From assembly GCA_964036155.1 (NCBI GenBank), contig OZ038422.1:30093201-30157200 (forward strand): DNA of 64,000 nt, given 5' to 3'. Below the pieces are notes generated by a model. It did no database searches, was not told where the DNA came from, and saw only the letters and a list, made by a program, of their open reading frames with translations. Origin of the DNA: Diploscapter coronatus (lineage: Eukaryota > Nematoda > Chromadorea > Rhabditida > Rhabditidae). Positions 29,765 to 42,800 of the stretch are shown here, piece by piece. The first letter of the stretch is position 1, and each line of letters begins with the position of its first letter. Made by a program: the position numbers and the translations under genes.

Positions 29765-32556
29765 CTATTTCCCGTAGGTTTGTTGCCGAAAAACGCCGTT
29801 GGAAAGCATGTCTTCTGGAATGTAGCCCGATTCTCCTGAGTTTGGCTCTTGGATTTTCTTGTACGTCAGAAGGCGTCTGAAGAATCAAAATAAGGACAAG
29901 TTAGAATCAATTTAATTGCCTAGCTGTTTTCGTCGTGAGTGGTTGAAAGCAGTTGAAGACGAGCTTCAGTGCTGGATGTTGCGGAATGGAGTTTTCAGAA
30001 TAGCTGAAAAATAAGATAAAAATCAGGCCTGTCGAAACCGAAACCGATCCCCAAAATTTTGTTCGGAACCGAAACTGCTTTTCCAAGTTTCGGTCAGGCC
30101 TGATAAAAATAGTAAGATTCATATTTTCTTTCGAAATTTGCAGTCACATGATATTCAATTTCAAAATTTAGGCCGTGAAGAAATAACGTTCATCTATGTT
30201 CACATATTCAAATATTTGCATGTGATTTTTCTCCAAGACATGCCTAGGTGCCTAGGGCTGTATATTCCTATTTTTATGAAATTTGAATAAGTAAAAAGCC
30301 TACGTTTGCACGACGATGGGATACCAGAAGGAGAGACAGCCACCGATGACCAGTTTGGAAGCGGCCAAATTCAGCAGGTCCGTGAAAGTGTTCGACAGCT
30401 CGTAGACGGTCTTCTCCGGGTAGGATTGGACACTAAAAATAATTTGAATATTTTTTTAGAAACGTCAGCTTAACGATAATGAGTCAAAGAAGATATTTTT
30501 ATTGCCATTTTGAAACTTAAACTTACCGCTTTGTTTAAACAATTCACGAAAGATTTTTCATAAACTTGTAAAAAATAAAGTTTCTAATGCATTTCAACAC
30601 CATGTCCAAATTATTAGCCTTATGTTTAGAAATTCAAAATTTCTCCTTTTTATCTACGTTTCAAAACACATATAATAAACTCAGAAGATCTAGCGAAAGT
30701 GAAGTGTTCGAACATCTTCCTATATAAAAAAAAACTCACTACTGGTCTTTCTTGATGATCCAGTCCGGTTTAGGTTCTTTGCGACCGCATTTCGAGCTCT
30801 TTTCACGAACACCGTACGGGGCTGAAACTTGAATTTGTAAAAATTAGGGGAGATCTGAACCCACGATCCGAAACTATCCGGTCGAAAATAGGTCCGGGTC
30901 GGTAGACGCCGTGAATGCTCGCATCGGCCAGAATCGTCGAGAGGTATTTGTCAGAAAGGCCTGGTAAATTCGATAAAAATTGAAGCAAAATGCCAAATTT
31001 GATAAAATTCAATTCTGTTGTCTAAATTCAGAAAGAAAATTTCTATGTTTCAAAACTTTACTAAAAGAACTCTAAACTCCTTTCTCAATAATTCTGCGGA
31101 TAAGAATTACCGTATTGCTCGAAATTTCCCTCGACACTCTCCTCGTCGTTGCGGTATTTCACGCCATGTCTAGACGATTTTCCTGGAAATTAAAAAAAAA
31201 TAAACGTTAAAAAGTGAATTTTTACCGATAGCCTTGGCGATGGAATAGTTAATCTCCGCTCCGATCACGTAGGCGCCGAAATGAGCCGCGGGTATCAAGA
31301 GGCCTCCTAAAAATGAAGAGGAAAAAACCAATTTCCCATTAAACAATAAGAAATTACGATTTTTCATATTTAGATTTAAAAAATACCTGTTCCAGAGAAC
31401 GGGTCCAGAACCAGATCTCCAGATTTAATACCAGCGACGTTGGCCTGAAATAGTCGTTTTAGGGGAATGCATCGTTAAAAATAGAATTCAATTTTCGTAT
31501 ATATTTCGAATTTGAAAAAATCACCTGTATAAAAGATAGCTCCGGATCCATGGTCGTGTTCCCGATGTACAGTCGGTCTTTCAAATTGTAGTTGCGTTTC
31601 AGTTTCTGCTGACCTTCAGCGATCTGAAAATAGAAAATATGAGGGGAAAAAAATGAGCTTTAAAAATGACCATCCTCCCAAAGAATAGCCTCTCCGGCAC
31701 TTTCGAGTCATTGGTTTTATAGACTTCAATCGCGCAGAAAATGTTGTTCGGAGTCTTCAAATCCACATTGCAAACATCGAAGGGTATTTTATCAGCGATT
31801 AGCTGAAAATGAGAATAAATATAAAAAAAGTTTTGATACGTTTCAAAGATTCTACAAAAGAAATTCTGCGAATTTGCTTTATTTCACTCGTTTTTTTCGC
31901 TCGATAATTTAATAAGGAAAATAAAGAAAGATAATCGCATATTTTATATATACGCTTCGAAACTTTCATAAAATCAGTTATAAAAAAATATAGCTAGTAC
32001 AACCTAGACTTTTTGTCCAAACTAGTTGAGAAAAATGAACCCACTCTTTCCCGATTCAAGTAGTCTATGCCATGTTGCCGATTGACCGAGAGAAATTTGC
32101 ATTTGAACGATAAATCCGGCGAGTCAAATTGCTGAAGTAAACATGTTTACAGAAAATTCAAATTTTTAAGAATAAATAAATAAATAAAAATCACGAACCC
32201 TGAAATACTCGACGTTTTCCTCGAAAATCTGGAACAAATTGTCGAGAGAAGTCGGCTCGAAAAGCAGTTCGCAGGCGAATTTGACGAGCACCGAACGAGA
32301 CAAGATTTTCTCGACTGGAGATGAATCGGCAAATTCGAGAATGAACACGTGGTCCTGAAAATTAAAATGAATTTTTTAAAAACAAAATTAAGATTTAAAT
32401 CTTCCAGAAAAAAAACTTAAAAATTAAACGAGGAAAAATTACCTTGGTGTTCAACTGCTCCGGATCGAACTCGATGTCAAAAATCCTGCAGATGCCCAGA
32501 AATTCGGCGATCCGAAAATCGAGGTGGGTTTGGTTGAAGACGAATAGAAATTTCAT
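29765..32556 (-). CDS. TRMT11, tRNA (guanine10-N2)-methyltransferase catalytic subunit
   Basis: TRMT11 with TRMT112 forms m2G10 in cytosolic tRNAs. The N-terminus MKFLFVFNQTHLDFRIAEFL matches the family start, followed by a THUMP-related region (DHVFILEFADSSPVEKILSR, about 32200-32355). The methyltransferase core shows SGDLVLDPFSGTGG (motif I, about 31390-31440), then VIGAEINYSI, and the catalytic DPPYGVRE split across an intron at about 30840-30880. It ends with SGYIPEDMLSNGVFRQQTYG and stop. There are about 12 short exons, roughly 450 residues, the usual family length. It lies 1.25 kb downstream of the KH-protein gene on the same strand. A small hairpin repeat sits in its last intron. Confidence 0.92.
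30022..30104. repeat. ATCAGGCCTG hairpin element, 83 bp
   Basis: The left end ATCAGGCCTGTCGAAACCG is mirrored at the right by CGGTCAGGCCTGAT preceded by AAGTTT, and the centre has three CCGAAAC phrases. It lies in the last intron of TRMT11. The sharp ends and hairpin form suggest a MITE. Confidence 0.6.
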
Positions 32557-33808
32557 CTGAAATGGATAAAAATTATCCTGTTTGAAAATCGATATGAAGC
32601 TAAAGTGTCGCGTAAAAATCGAATAAAAGACGTAGCGAGATAATGAGATCCGGTAGGAGTACCAATTTTGCTGGAATTTTGACATTTCTTTTCAGGTTAA
32701 TTTTTATTTTTACTCAGCTCAAAAGGGATCATCACTCTTTAATTTATATATTCCTAGAAACCAAGAATCTTGATGAGATTCAATAAAAGATTTAGGAAAA
32801 AGGAATACCGAATAAGTTAAAATGCAAGTTTTATCTGAAAAAGTCGTAGATGAATGAATATGACGAAATTTATCGTAAGAAGAAAAGTTAGGATTAAAAA
32901 AATCCGTCAAATTCATTTTTATCCAATATCAGTGAATCAAATCATGGGGCTTTGACAAGGTATAAAATCTTTAATTCCGTGCCGAAACAGACATAGAACA
33001 TAGAAAACAGTCTGGAATAAGCTTTGCCAAAATCCCTATAGAAAAATGGAGTATCAAATACTCCAAAATCTAAAGCCAGTTGAGTTTAGACGGGATAATT
33101 TTCTTTCTACATAAAAAATTCACTTTTTAATAAAATTAGCCCATCTCAAACTACCTAATCTCACTAATGACAACTACTGTACGGTTATTGTATCTCTAGA
33201 AGAAGCAAAGATCTTCCTGGAAAGTTTCAATAGAATTTCCAGAAGAGCCAGAAAAAAAGTAAAAAAAAATCACTGAGCATCGGCGAAAAATTAATCTCGA
33301 ACAACTCGGTATTTTTCAGAATTGTCTCAGAAAAAAATCAGATTCTGAAAAATGCCGAGAAAAAATCACGAATACAAAAATTTCACCAAGTTTACTGATA
33401 AATATCCTTGAAAAATAGAAGATGAAATGACTCAAAAACTGTTAGAAAGCGAAAGAAAGTCTATAAATACATCACAAAAACTGGGGGCAAAGATTTTTTT
33501 GGGTTTTTGTTAACTTTTTGCTGCTTGATGAGTTTAGGCTATCGATAAAAAATTGATTGGATCGATGTGAAAAAATGAGGGGTGAGTTGTATGGTAAAAT
33601 GGTATCAATGCTGACACTTGAATTTTTGCGAAAAAAAATCTTCAAAATGTATTTTAGGTCAATTTTTTGAATTTTTAAATTCGAGGGTCAAGCATTGATG
33701 ATTCTGGAGAAAGGGGAATATGAATGATTCCGCTAAATGGGGGAGGATAGTCAAGTAGTTGGCTGAGTTTGACTTGTTTGCTTCCTGTTGTTCTCCTGCT
33801 ATTCCTGT
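32557..33808. other. Spacer between the KH-protein gene and TRMT11
   Basis: This AT-rich stretch of 1.25 kb has no supported exon. It should hold the 3' UTR of the KH-protein gene and the promoter of TRMT11. Runs of AAAAAAT and short GAAAAATC phrases are frequent from 33260 to 33420. Confidence 0.6.
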
Positions 33809-36800
33809 TCAAGTGGCTATGTTGCCGAACTCGTTCAGCTGGTCCGCAACTCCCCCAGTCGATTGCGGCTTTGCGACGTGGTCCGCAGCGGGGTCACCAT
33901 GCACCGGCATGTTTTCCTTCTAAAAAAAAGCAATCATTTTTCGGGAATGGATTAACCCATTTTATCGTGTACACCAAAGAAAGTAATTTTAGAATTTCGA
34001 ACAGTTTCAACCGTCCAGTACTCTAGAATGACTACCTAGTAAGATATTACCTGTTTGAATTTAAAAATGCTTTGAAACGTATCAGATAATAAAATTTTGA
34101 CAAAAATCTACCAACCTCGGTATTCTTCTTGAGCTCGATCATGATACCCATGTCGTGCACGCTCGGTTGAGGCTCGTCGGCTGCCAGAGCGATCAATTGC
34201 ATCGGGGTGATTCTGCAAATTGACAACTTATTTTGAGTTCATAAAATTCGAGCAATTATCGAAACACGTAATAGAAATAAAATTAAAACTCATAATTTAT
34301 AGAATGCATGAAACATGGACAGCATAAAGTCTCATGTTTCGCAAAGAAAAAAAATATTTATAAATAGTTTTCAGAATATATGTTGTTTGTGTTCCCTTAG
34401 AGCATTTGAGTAAATTAGTATTTCAAATAAGGCAAGAAAAAATCTCCAACCTTCCAGACACAGACGAATTGGGCTGCTGATGAGCATTTTGGAGGTCGAG
34501 AGATGCAGTGCTCGATTTGTTTCTGTGCTCCGTGTTCAGCTGCAGATGCTGCACTCCAACTGAGGGCTAAAGAATTAAATTAAAAAATAGCATTTTTGAA
34601 TAGTAGTAAAATAATAATGGTGATAAAGAATTGTTCAAATCAAGTAAGAAATACAAAATAATAAACTTAGTAGATTTCAACATTGATAACTAATGCAGTG
34701 TTGAAGAGAGAAATCGATTTGTAAGGCAAGCCAGTTCGTGTAAAAACTTATAAAATTTCAAATTCTTAAGTTTTAACAATTCTTAAAACTCAATTCAAAA
34801 TTACGAAGTGCAACAACGATACTATTTCTTAATCTTCCGAATGCGAATTTTGCGACAAGAGATCAATGCAAATTTTCGAACCTGACTGGATTTGAGTTGG
34901 AGGCAGTTTTTGGCAGGGGGCGAGAAGTGACTGTGGCTGTTGGTCTGTGCCTGGCTGACCTGGGGAATCGGCATCTGATTCGGTACATTCTGAAATGCAT
35001 GTTTTCTTTCAAATTTCTAGGTTAACAATTACTCTCCTCTTCAGCATTGCAAAATCTCTAACATTCTCTATGTGACTTCTTTGAAAGTTCATTCGATTTT
35101 TAAAAAGAATTTAAACGCGGCTTTAAAAGGTGAAAAAGATGAACTTTCGAAAATCGATTTCATACGTAGCCAAGAAAAGCTGATTTAAGGATGATCACTT
35201 TATGATCCTTTTACCTGATTATAGAGCGCTTGTTGTCTCTGCAATTGAACGCCCTGCGGCACATTCTCCACGTTCGAATTGCTCAGAATGCGACGAGAAT
35301 TCACCGACTGAAAAATTTAGGTAATTTTCAAAAGTACTGCATAAAATGTGCTAATGTGCTATTTTGTAAATTTCATCAATTTTTCTTATGTATCCTATTT
35401 GAATAAAATGATAAATAGAATTTCAGTAAATCTTCTTGAAAATAAGCGTCAAAATATCGTGCCAAAACCATGTGAAAGTTTGTAATAAATGATCATTTAG
35501 ACGTTTCACAAGAATGCAAATTTACATAGCTCCTAAAAAAATTCAAGATTATCCACTCGTCATCAAATTTCAGACTTATAAAATTTTCATACCTGTTGAA
35601 GTGGAATTCCAGAGAAGCCTCCGCAATTGCCCTGTTGCGCAGCGCTGTTGAGCTGCTGCTGCTGCTGTTGGTTGTGATGGGAGAACGCGTTGCGATGTGC
35701 TTGTCCGCTCCCAGGAAGGTTTCCATTGCCATTACCGATCCCGTTCAGGTTGCCAGAGTTGCCGAAGCCGCCATTTCTCTGAACAATAATCATCCAAATG
35801 ATTAAACGCTGAAAATCCATCTACAAACTAAACTTGGAAGAAAGAGTATTTTATAAAGAAGAAAAGAACATTGCGTTTTCTAAATCTCTAAAAGATGGGC
35901 TAATTTCTCGATGGCAGAAGTTTGGATTCGGAATAAAAATGATCTTCAAAAATTTGTATCAATTTTTACCTGTCCGTGATAACGATCGCCCGAATCGTGA
36001 CGAATGTAGCGGCGAGGGCCCATCGAGTTGAACGACTGAAAGGAGAAAAATCATTTTTGAAAAAAGCAAAATTTAAACTATGTAAGTTTCAGGAAAATAG
36101 TAAATAATTTCTCATTTTTTTTAAATCAGTGAATCCACTTTTGGATTTTGACTCCTCAGAAAGCGATAACATTTCGCTGTTTTAAAAATTACGTAAGTTT
36201 CAAATTTGTATTAAAATAATAAACCGACCCTTCTATGATTAGCCTGCTCGCCGCCGTACCACACTCCATTTTCATTTGCGGCTTCATTTCCGTTTCTATT
36301 TCCATTCGAATTCTCGTTTCTCCCCCCGAACGAGCCGTTGTGGCGTGGGCGTCGCGAGTAGTTGCTCGCGTTGCTGGAAAAATTAAGCAAGTTTCAAGAA
36401 ACTAGTATAACTTTCTAGTAACTATTGTCTATAACAACTGCTGAATATACCCCGGAAAATTCTTTCATTAAAAAGAGATTATGATAGTGTTATTTTAGCG
36501 TGTAAAATGGAAACTTTTGTTTCGAACTAAAAAAAACTCGCACCTAGCCGAGCTGCCGCTGTTGTTGAGGTTGTTGTGCCGATTGAGACTCTGTCGCGAG
36601 TCGAAACCGTTGTTTCCGTTGCCGCGACGCAGAGGAGGCGAGAGCTGCAACCATTGATTTCTCGAAAAACTTTGTCAAAGTACATCGAGTGGAGATGAAA
36701 AATCGCCTAACAATGAAAGTTTTAAAACTCAAACATGGTAACTTGATTTTGTAAAATTATCGATTTTCGTGGTTTGATGAAGACAAATCTAAATCATTAC

Positions 36801-39800
36801 TCGTCGAGAAGGAAATTAATAATAAGGATACTTTGAAACGTAGAAATCAATATTTTCCTTCTAAGATGAATTTTCGTAGTGCTGGAGATACGAGTTTGAA
36901 TATTGATACTAGAAGAAAACCTCGAGGATATGATTGGTTAGAAACCTATTTTTAAATTGCAATAACCAACGACCTATGTTTTTTTTTCAAAAATAACATT
37001 TCCTTGTTTAACTATTCTGATTTACGAAAAAATACGCAAATAAGTTAAAGATAATTTTTTAAAGAAGAAAATGTCACTAACCCTATCGTGACTGATAGGA
37101 TTGATTGACAAAAACCTACCCAATAGTTTCTAAACAAATAAATACTAGTCTTCAAACGAATAAAATTCACAAACTCACCCTATCCTGGCTAGCTTGATTG
37201 TGACCGTGCTGATTGGCCCGGGCATTGGCGTAGCCGTCCGCATGGAGTCGTCTCGCGTAATCGACCATGTCATTCACGTTTCCTCCGGGTGGGGACGTAC
37301 CGAACACTGGCACTGAGGTGTTCAGCTAAAAATGCTAGATTTTTAGAAATATTCTCGCAGCAGCTATATCGAATAAATAATTTAGCCTTTTCTTATATCA
37401 TCATTTTGAAACATAATCCAAACAATTTTTTCTTGCTAAAATTTTTCTGCAAAATCCACTAGAAATTCAAGATTTCCTGTATCCGAAAAACAACTCATAA
37501 TAGATCACAGCTAGTATTTTTCAGTACTTGAACGAAAAAAATAGAAATGATAAATTTCAAAAGACCAACCCGAATGATCATAGGTTCCTGGCTTCTCTGC
37601 TGCAGATGCTGGACGGTGGACGACTGTGCCGAGGCGGAGACGATCGACGAGATGGTCGCATTGAAGTCCATTGCCGGGTTGCTGGAAGCAGCATCCGAAT
37701 AAGTCCCATTCCCAGTTCCCATGGAGCCACTTCCATCCTTGCTCCCAGAACGACTCTTTTCGAAACCTAGAAATTTCCAAATTGAACTTCTTTCAATACG
37801 ATTTGAATGAAGTCGAAATATTTCAAAGAAATTTTTAGCTCCTTGATCAGTAATGCGCTCATGAAAGTTGACTTTAAATTCAATGTCGATTGAAAATCGC
37901 AGAATATTCTTTGTGAGTTGCATTGAAAGACTAGCATTTGCTTGAAAAACTAGTTAATTTCAATTCTGCATGAAAGATACCAAAAGATCCTAGTCAAAAA
38001 CGGATTTTTTAAAACTCGGCCCGTAGAAATAATAGTGTCATGTTGAGAGAGTAAAAGAGCATGCCTTCTTCCCTCGGAAAGATACGCCTTTTTCTGAGGG
38101 TCGATTTTTGAGAAATCTAGTAAAAGATCGTAGAAATGAAGACAGACTGACTCCAGGACTGAATGTTGCTGTTGTTGATGAGGCTCGTGTAGGAGACCTG
38201 GGGCGCGGTGAGATTCAATTCCGAACTCGGCAGGCTTAGACCATGCAGAGGTGCGGCGTGACACTGCAAATTCGCATTTTTCAATTAAATTCTATTTTTT
38301 CTCCAAAATTTAGGAGCTTTAGACGAGAAAGTTAATGCGATCCGCCGTTAAACAAATTGACTCAAGACTTATAAAAAAAAAAATCTGTTCTAAGAACTTT
38401 TCAAGTTCATCACAATAAATGCTGATTTGATTACTCCGAACCAGAAACTTGTCTTCCAAAAAAAAATCGATTTTTAACTCACTCCTCTCATGATATTCTT
38501 GCTGAAGATGGAGAGCTCCTGGCGATAGGCCGTTTTCGAGATCTCGTACTCGGGTGTTTGCACCACAGGTCTCTGATTTCTGAAAATGACAAAAATTTTC
38601 GAATTTCTGAAGGACATTCTTTCAAAGAAGCGTGCATTTTAAAAATAGAAAAATCGTAATTTTACCCAATCTTCTCGCCCTCCTTGAGCGTAAGAATGTA
38701 GGCTTTGTAGAGGTTGGCGAGGTTCATCTCGTTCGTGCGCATCTCGATCACCCGCTATAACACAGATAAATCAAATCCCTGAGAGAAGATACTCCAAATT
38801 CGGAAAATCTCTGATTCAACCTTTCAAACCAAGTTTTTTATTTTTTTAAATTTGTCTCACCAGCGGCACATCTTCTTCCAACCTGATGCTGGACTCCATC
38901 TGCGAGAGCGTCATGCGTGCGGACACGTTCAGTCTGTCGTCTGTGAAGTCCAGCGTGTAGCACTCCTCATCCGCTGCTGGAACAGGTAGACGGAAGTCCG
39001 TGTCTGCAGCGTCAAAGACGAGGTAGATCGGCAGAAGACCCTGAAAGTGGCATGTTCGTCCTAATTCAATTTTTTACGAAATTAAAATATGTAAGGTGTG
39101 TTTTTCAATGAGTATGATTCGTTGATGCGAGTTAAAATAATCGCAGAATAAGTTTCATCCAAGTCATATCAAAGTTTGAAAATCTATAATTTCGATAAAT
39201 TGAGATATTGCCGTCTAAAAACTCATATGACACGTTCTTCGTAAAAATCGAGTTTTTTTATAGAGGGGGGTGGTACCCAAGAAGTTGATCCTCAAATTTC
39301 GAGCTGATTTTTTGTGTCTGGGGGTTTTCGACTACGCTGATTACGAATCTGACGGTTAAAACCCGATCCGACCACTTGTTCCGCCTGTTCCGGAAGGTCC
39401 GCATACGGTAGTTCCATAAAATTCTATTTTCGTTATTCAGCATGTAAAAAATTCAAATTTGGTATCAAAATGATCGTAGAGACCAACTGAGCACGATTCT
39501 GAAAAGATCTCGTCGAAATGACACCGAATAAGAAACTTATGATAAACATAGTAAAACATCTGGAAAATGTCATATTGAGTTTTCGCTTCTTTTAATTTTT
39601 ATTTTTTTTAAAAGCTCCAGGTTCCGTGAGTTATTTATACTAGGAAGTAGCCCAGGTCTTCTAGTTTCTGAAAAACTTGACCGTTTCTCTATAGACTGCC
39701 CGCTAGCGAAGAAATGTCACTTTTTCGAAGAGTTGTTATGACTCGCTTTTGCTTAAGTTGATTTTAAAAATTCGTAGCTTCCATAATTCTAAACAAAATT

Positions 39801-42800
39801 TTATAATTCTTTTTTTATTGAACAGCATTTAATCCATAGATTATTAGGCAATAAAATAAGAATTTTTTTGAATACCGATTTTTGCAGAAATGCGCATTTT
39901 TCGCGTCTTGATTTCGTACTTTTCGATCCGTACTGCGTTTACGCGTAAATGACGTAAGAAAAATCCGCCCTTCCAGTATGTTGCGTAGATGGACATGGTG
40001 AACAAATTTGTTCCAGGATCGATCTCGGATTCGCATTAGTATGAGCTCTAGAATTTTTTGAAGTTCAACGACTAACTATTGCAAAGTGCCTTTAGGGCAG
40101 TAACTTTAAAAAATTCATAGCTCCTTATGTATGCACATTCCAGAATAAGTTCTGGAACAAAGTTGATCAACTTGAAGAGCTCTACAAGATTTCATGGAAA
40201 ACTCCGACGTTAACTCACATTACCCTTGTAAACATAGTACGGATATATAGGGTAACTTCGGATAATTTTTCCCGCCAAAATTAATTTCTAAAAATTTTCT
40301 TTATATTTAGAATTTATTCTCCTACTCAAGATCTACAAAATAAAAAAATAATCATGAAATTTGGCCTGATACACAGGGAGATATGAATTTTTAAAATTTA
40401 CTGCCCTAAAGGCACTTTGCAATAATTGGTCGTTGAACTTCAAAAAATTCTAGAGCTAATATCGATATGAATCCGAGATCGATTCTGAAACAAAGTTGTT
40501 CACCATGTCCATCTACGCAACATACTGGAAGGACAGATTTTTCCAACGTCGTTTACGCGTAAACGCAGTACGGATCGAAAAGTACGAAATCAAGACGCGA
40601 AAAATGCGCATTTCTGCAAAAATCGGTATTCAAAAAAATTCTTATTTTATTGCCTAATAATCTATGGATTAAATGCTGTTCAATAAAAAAAGAATTATAA
40701 AATTTTGTTTAGAATTATGGAAGCTACGAATTTTTAAAATCAACTTAAGCAAAAGCGAGTCATAACAACTCTTCGAAAAAGTGACATTTCTTCGCTAGCG
40801 GGCAGTCTATAGAGAAACGGTCAAGTTTTTCAGAAACTAGAAGACCTGGGCTACTTCCTAGTATAAATAACTCACGGAACCTGGAGCTTTTAAAAAAAAT
40901 AAAAATTAAAAGAAGCGAAAACTCAATATGACATTTTCCAGATGTTTCACTATGTTCATCATAACTTCCTTATTCGGTGTCATTTCGACGAGGTCTTTTC
41001 AGAATCGTGTTCAGTTGGCCTCTGCGAGCATTTTGATACCAAATTTTAATTTTTCTCGTGCCGAATAACGAAAATAGATTTTTCTGGAACTACCGTATGC
41101 GGACCTTCCGGAACATGCGGAACAAGTGGTCGGATCGAGTTTTAACCGTCAGATTCGTCATCAGCGTAGTCGAAAACCCCCAGGAATAAAATATCAACTC
41201 GAAATTCGAGGGTCAACTTCTTGGGTACCACCCCATACTCGATTTTTATAAATAACGTGTCATATATAAGAATATGAATTTACAAAAGAACTCATTTCAA
41301 TCGGTAGATCATTTGACGTACCGTGATGATTCCTCTGGCAGCGATGACGTTCTTCAATTGGCCGGCGACGTGCAGCGCGACGCATTTGGACGGGTCCTCA
41401 GGCACGAGGATATTCAGCAGAGTGCCCGTGTTCTTTCGAATCGATTCCTGTAAATTTTCAATTTGTATCATTCCTTCGAAGTTTCATGAGAAAAACAAGA
41501 TCCTCCTTATCAGGGCTGTTTGCGATGCAGTAAAATGGCACATCGCACCGCAAATATCCTTGATCCTTTGGAATTTTTCTTCAAACCATAAGATCGTCAT
41601 GTGTGCTAATTTTTCAAATTTTTGCTAAATTGATGCAGTTACATGGAAAAATCGTAATTGGATTCCAAGCGATTAAAAATTTTAGAAAAAAAAGAATTTT
41701 TACCGTCAGCACCCTTTCCGATTCGACAAATGCATCGCGCATGTGACGGGGAAACTCCACCAACGCGTGGCACTAAAAATTCAAATATTCAATTTTTTGA
41801 AAGAAAAATATCATTTTAGCCTGAAAATTACCAATTTCTCAACCAGGGTAGGAATTTTCATATGACTATTATCTATGGCAAATCTGAGTAAAACATTGAA
41901 AGAGTGCAGAAACTCTAATATGAAATCGTTGAAGCCTATTCATTTTTCACTTTTTCACCTGTGGCATGTTGTTCTCCTCGAAGAGCATCCCGAGCAGCTT
42001 ATCGCACACCATCATCAGGATTTGCGTGTTCGACAGGCGACTGTTCACTCGCAGGGCGGGAACATCTGCCTGAAATTGAATATTAAAAACCGTAATCTTC
42101 AATTTTTCTAAATGGTAAATTTTCGTTATGATTTTAATGTCAACATCTTCTCATTTTCATTGAAAATGCTAATCAACGTCACGAAATTTCGTTAACTAGA
42201 AGATACAGTAGCAAAAAAGAAGATAACAAAAGTGACTTTTTAAAATTATCTTGTTCTTGTTTTTGTAGATGAGATATTAAATTATCGCTTTTCCAAGAAA
42301 AAATCTTACACTGAGAAAAGCGACCTCGCCCGGATGATGGACGTCGAATTTGACCTCGGACCCGTTGAGCAATCCAGCCTGAAAAATGGCAAAATTTAAG
42401 TTTCAAAAAATCAATAAACTAGGCAAATTTGTGATTCAGCAATCTGTGGTTCCCTAGAAATCCTTTTCAAATTTCCTATGTTTCAAAAAATCTATATTTA
42501 GCGAAGTTTAGAGCTCCGATAATTTTTCCGATGCTGCGATAGAAAAAATAATCTAGTGCATTAATTTCATGGAATTGATGAATCAGTGAAAAATTCTAAA
42601 TAATGATAGTCTTAGATAATTTTTCGAATTTTGAATCTCAAACTCGCATTGATTTTCCCCTCGATGAATCTGAGCAGTCCAGTGTAGTTCAGGTTGTTCT
42701 TCATGTTCACCACCGGAAAGATTATCCACATTATCGAAAAGTCCTGAAAATTACCTTGGAATACTACTTTGAATTTGAAAATCGACAAGTCGTTCGACTT

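Noticed and set aside
30031..30097. CCGAAAC repeats as telomere-like sequence
   Set aside because: Only three imperfect units occur, inside a hairpin element, and nematode telomeres are usually TTAGGC.
33769..34026. Open reading frame on the + strand with a hydrophobic start
   Set aside because: It is antisense to the last exon of the KH gene, whose - strand frame runs in phase from the previous exon and ends QLNEFGNIAT. The + frame has no splice support.
33809..34567. SAM domain expected at the C-terminus of a Bicaudal-C protein
   Set aside because: The last exons read as low-complexity sequence and a short ITPMQLIALAADEPQ segment with no SAM pattern.
39815..40036. 73-codon frame inside the foldback
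   Set aside because: It is found in both arms because they are copies, has no recognised domain, and the codon pattern is not coding-like.
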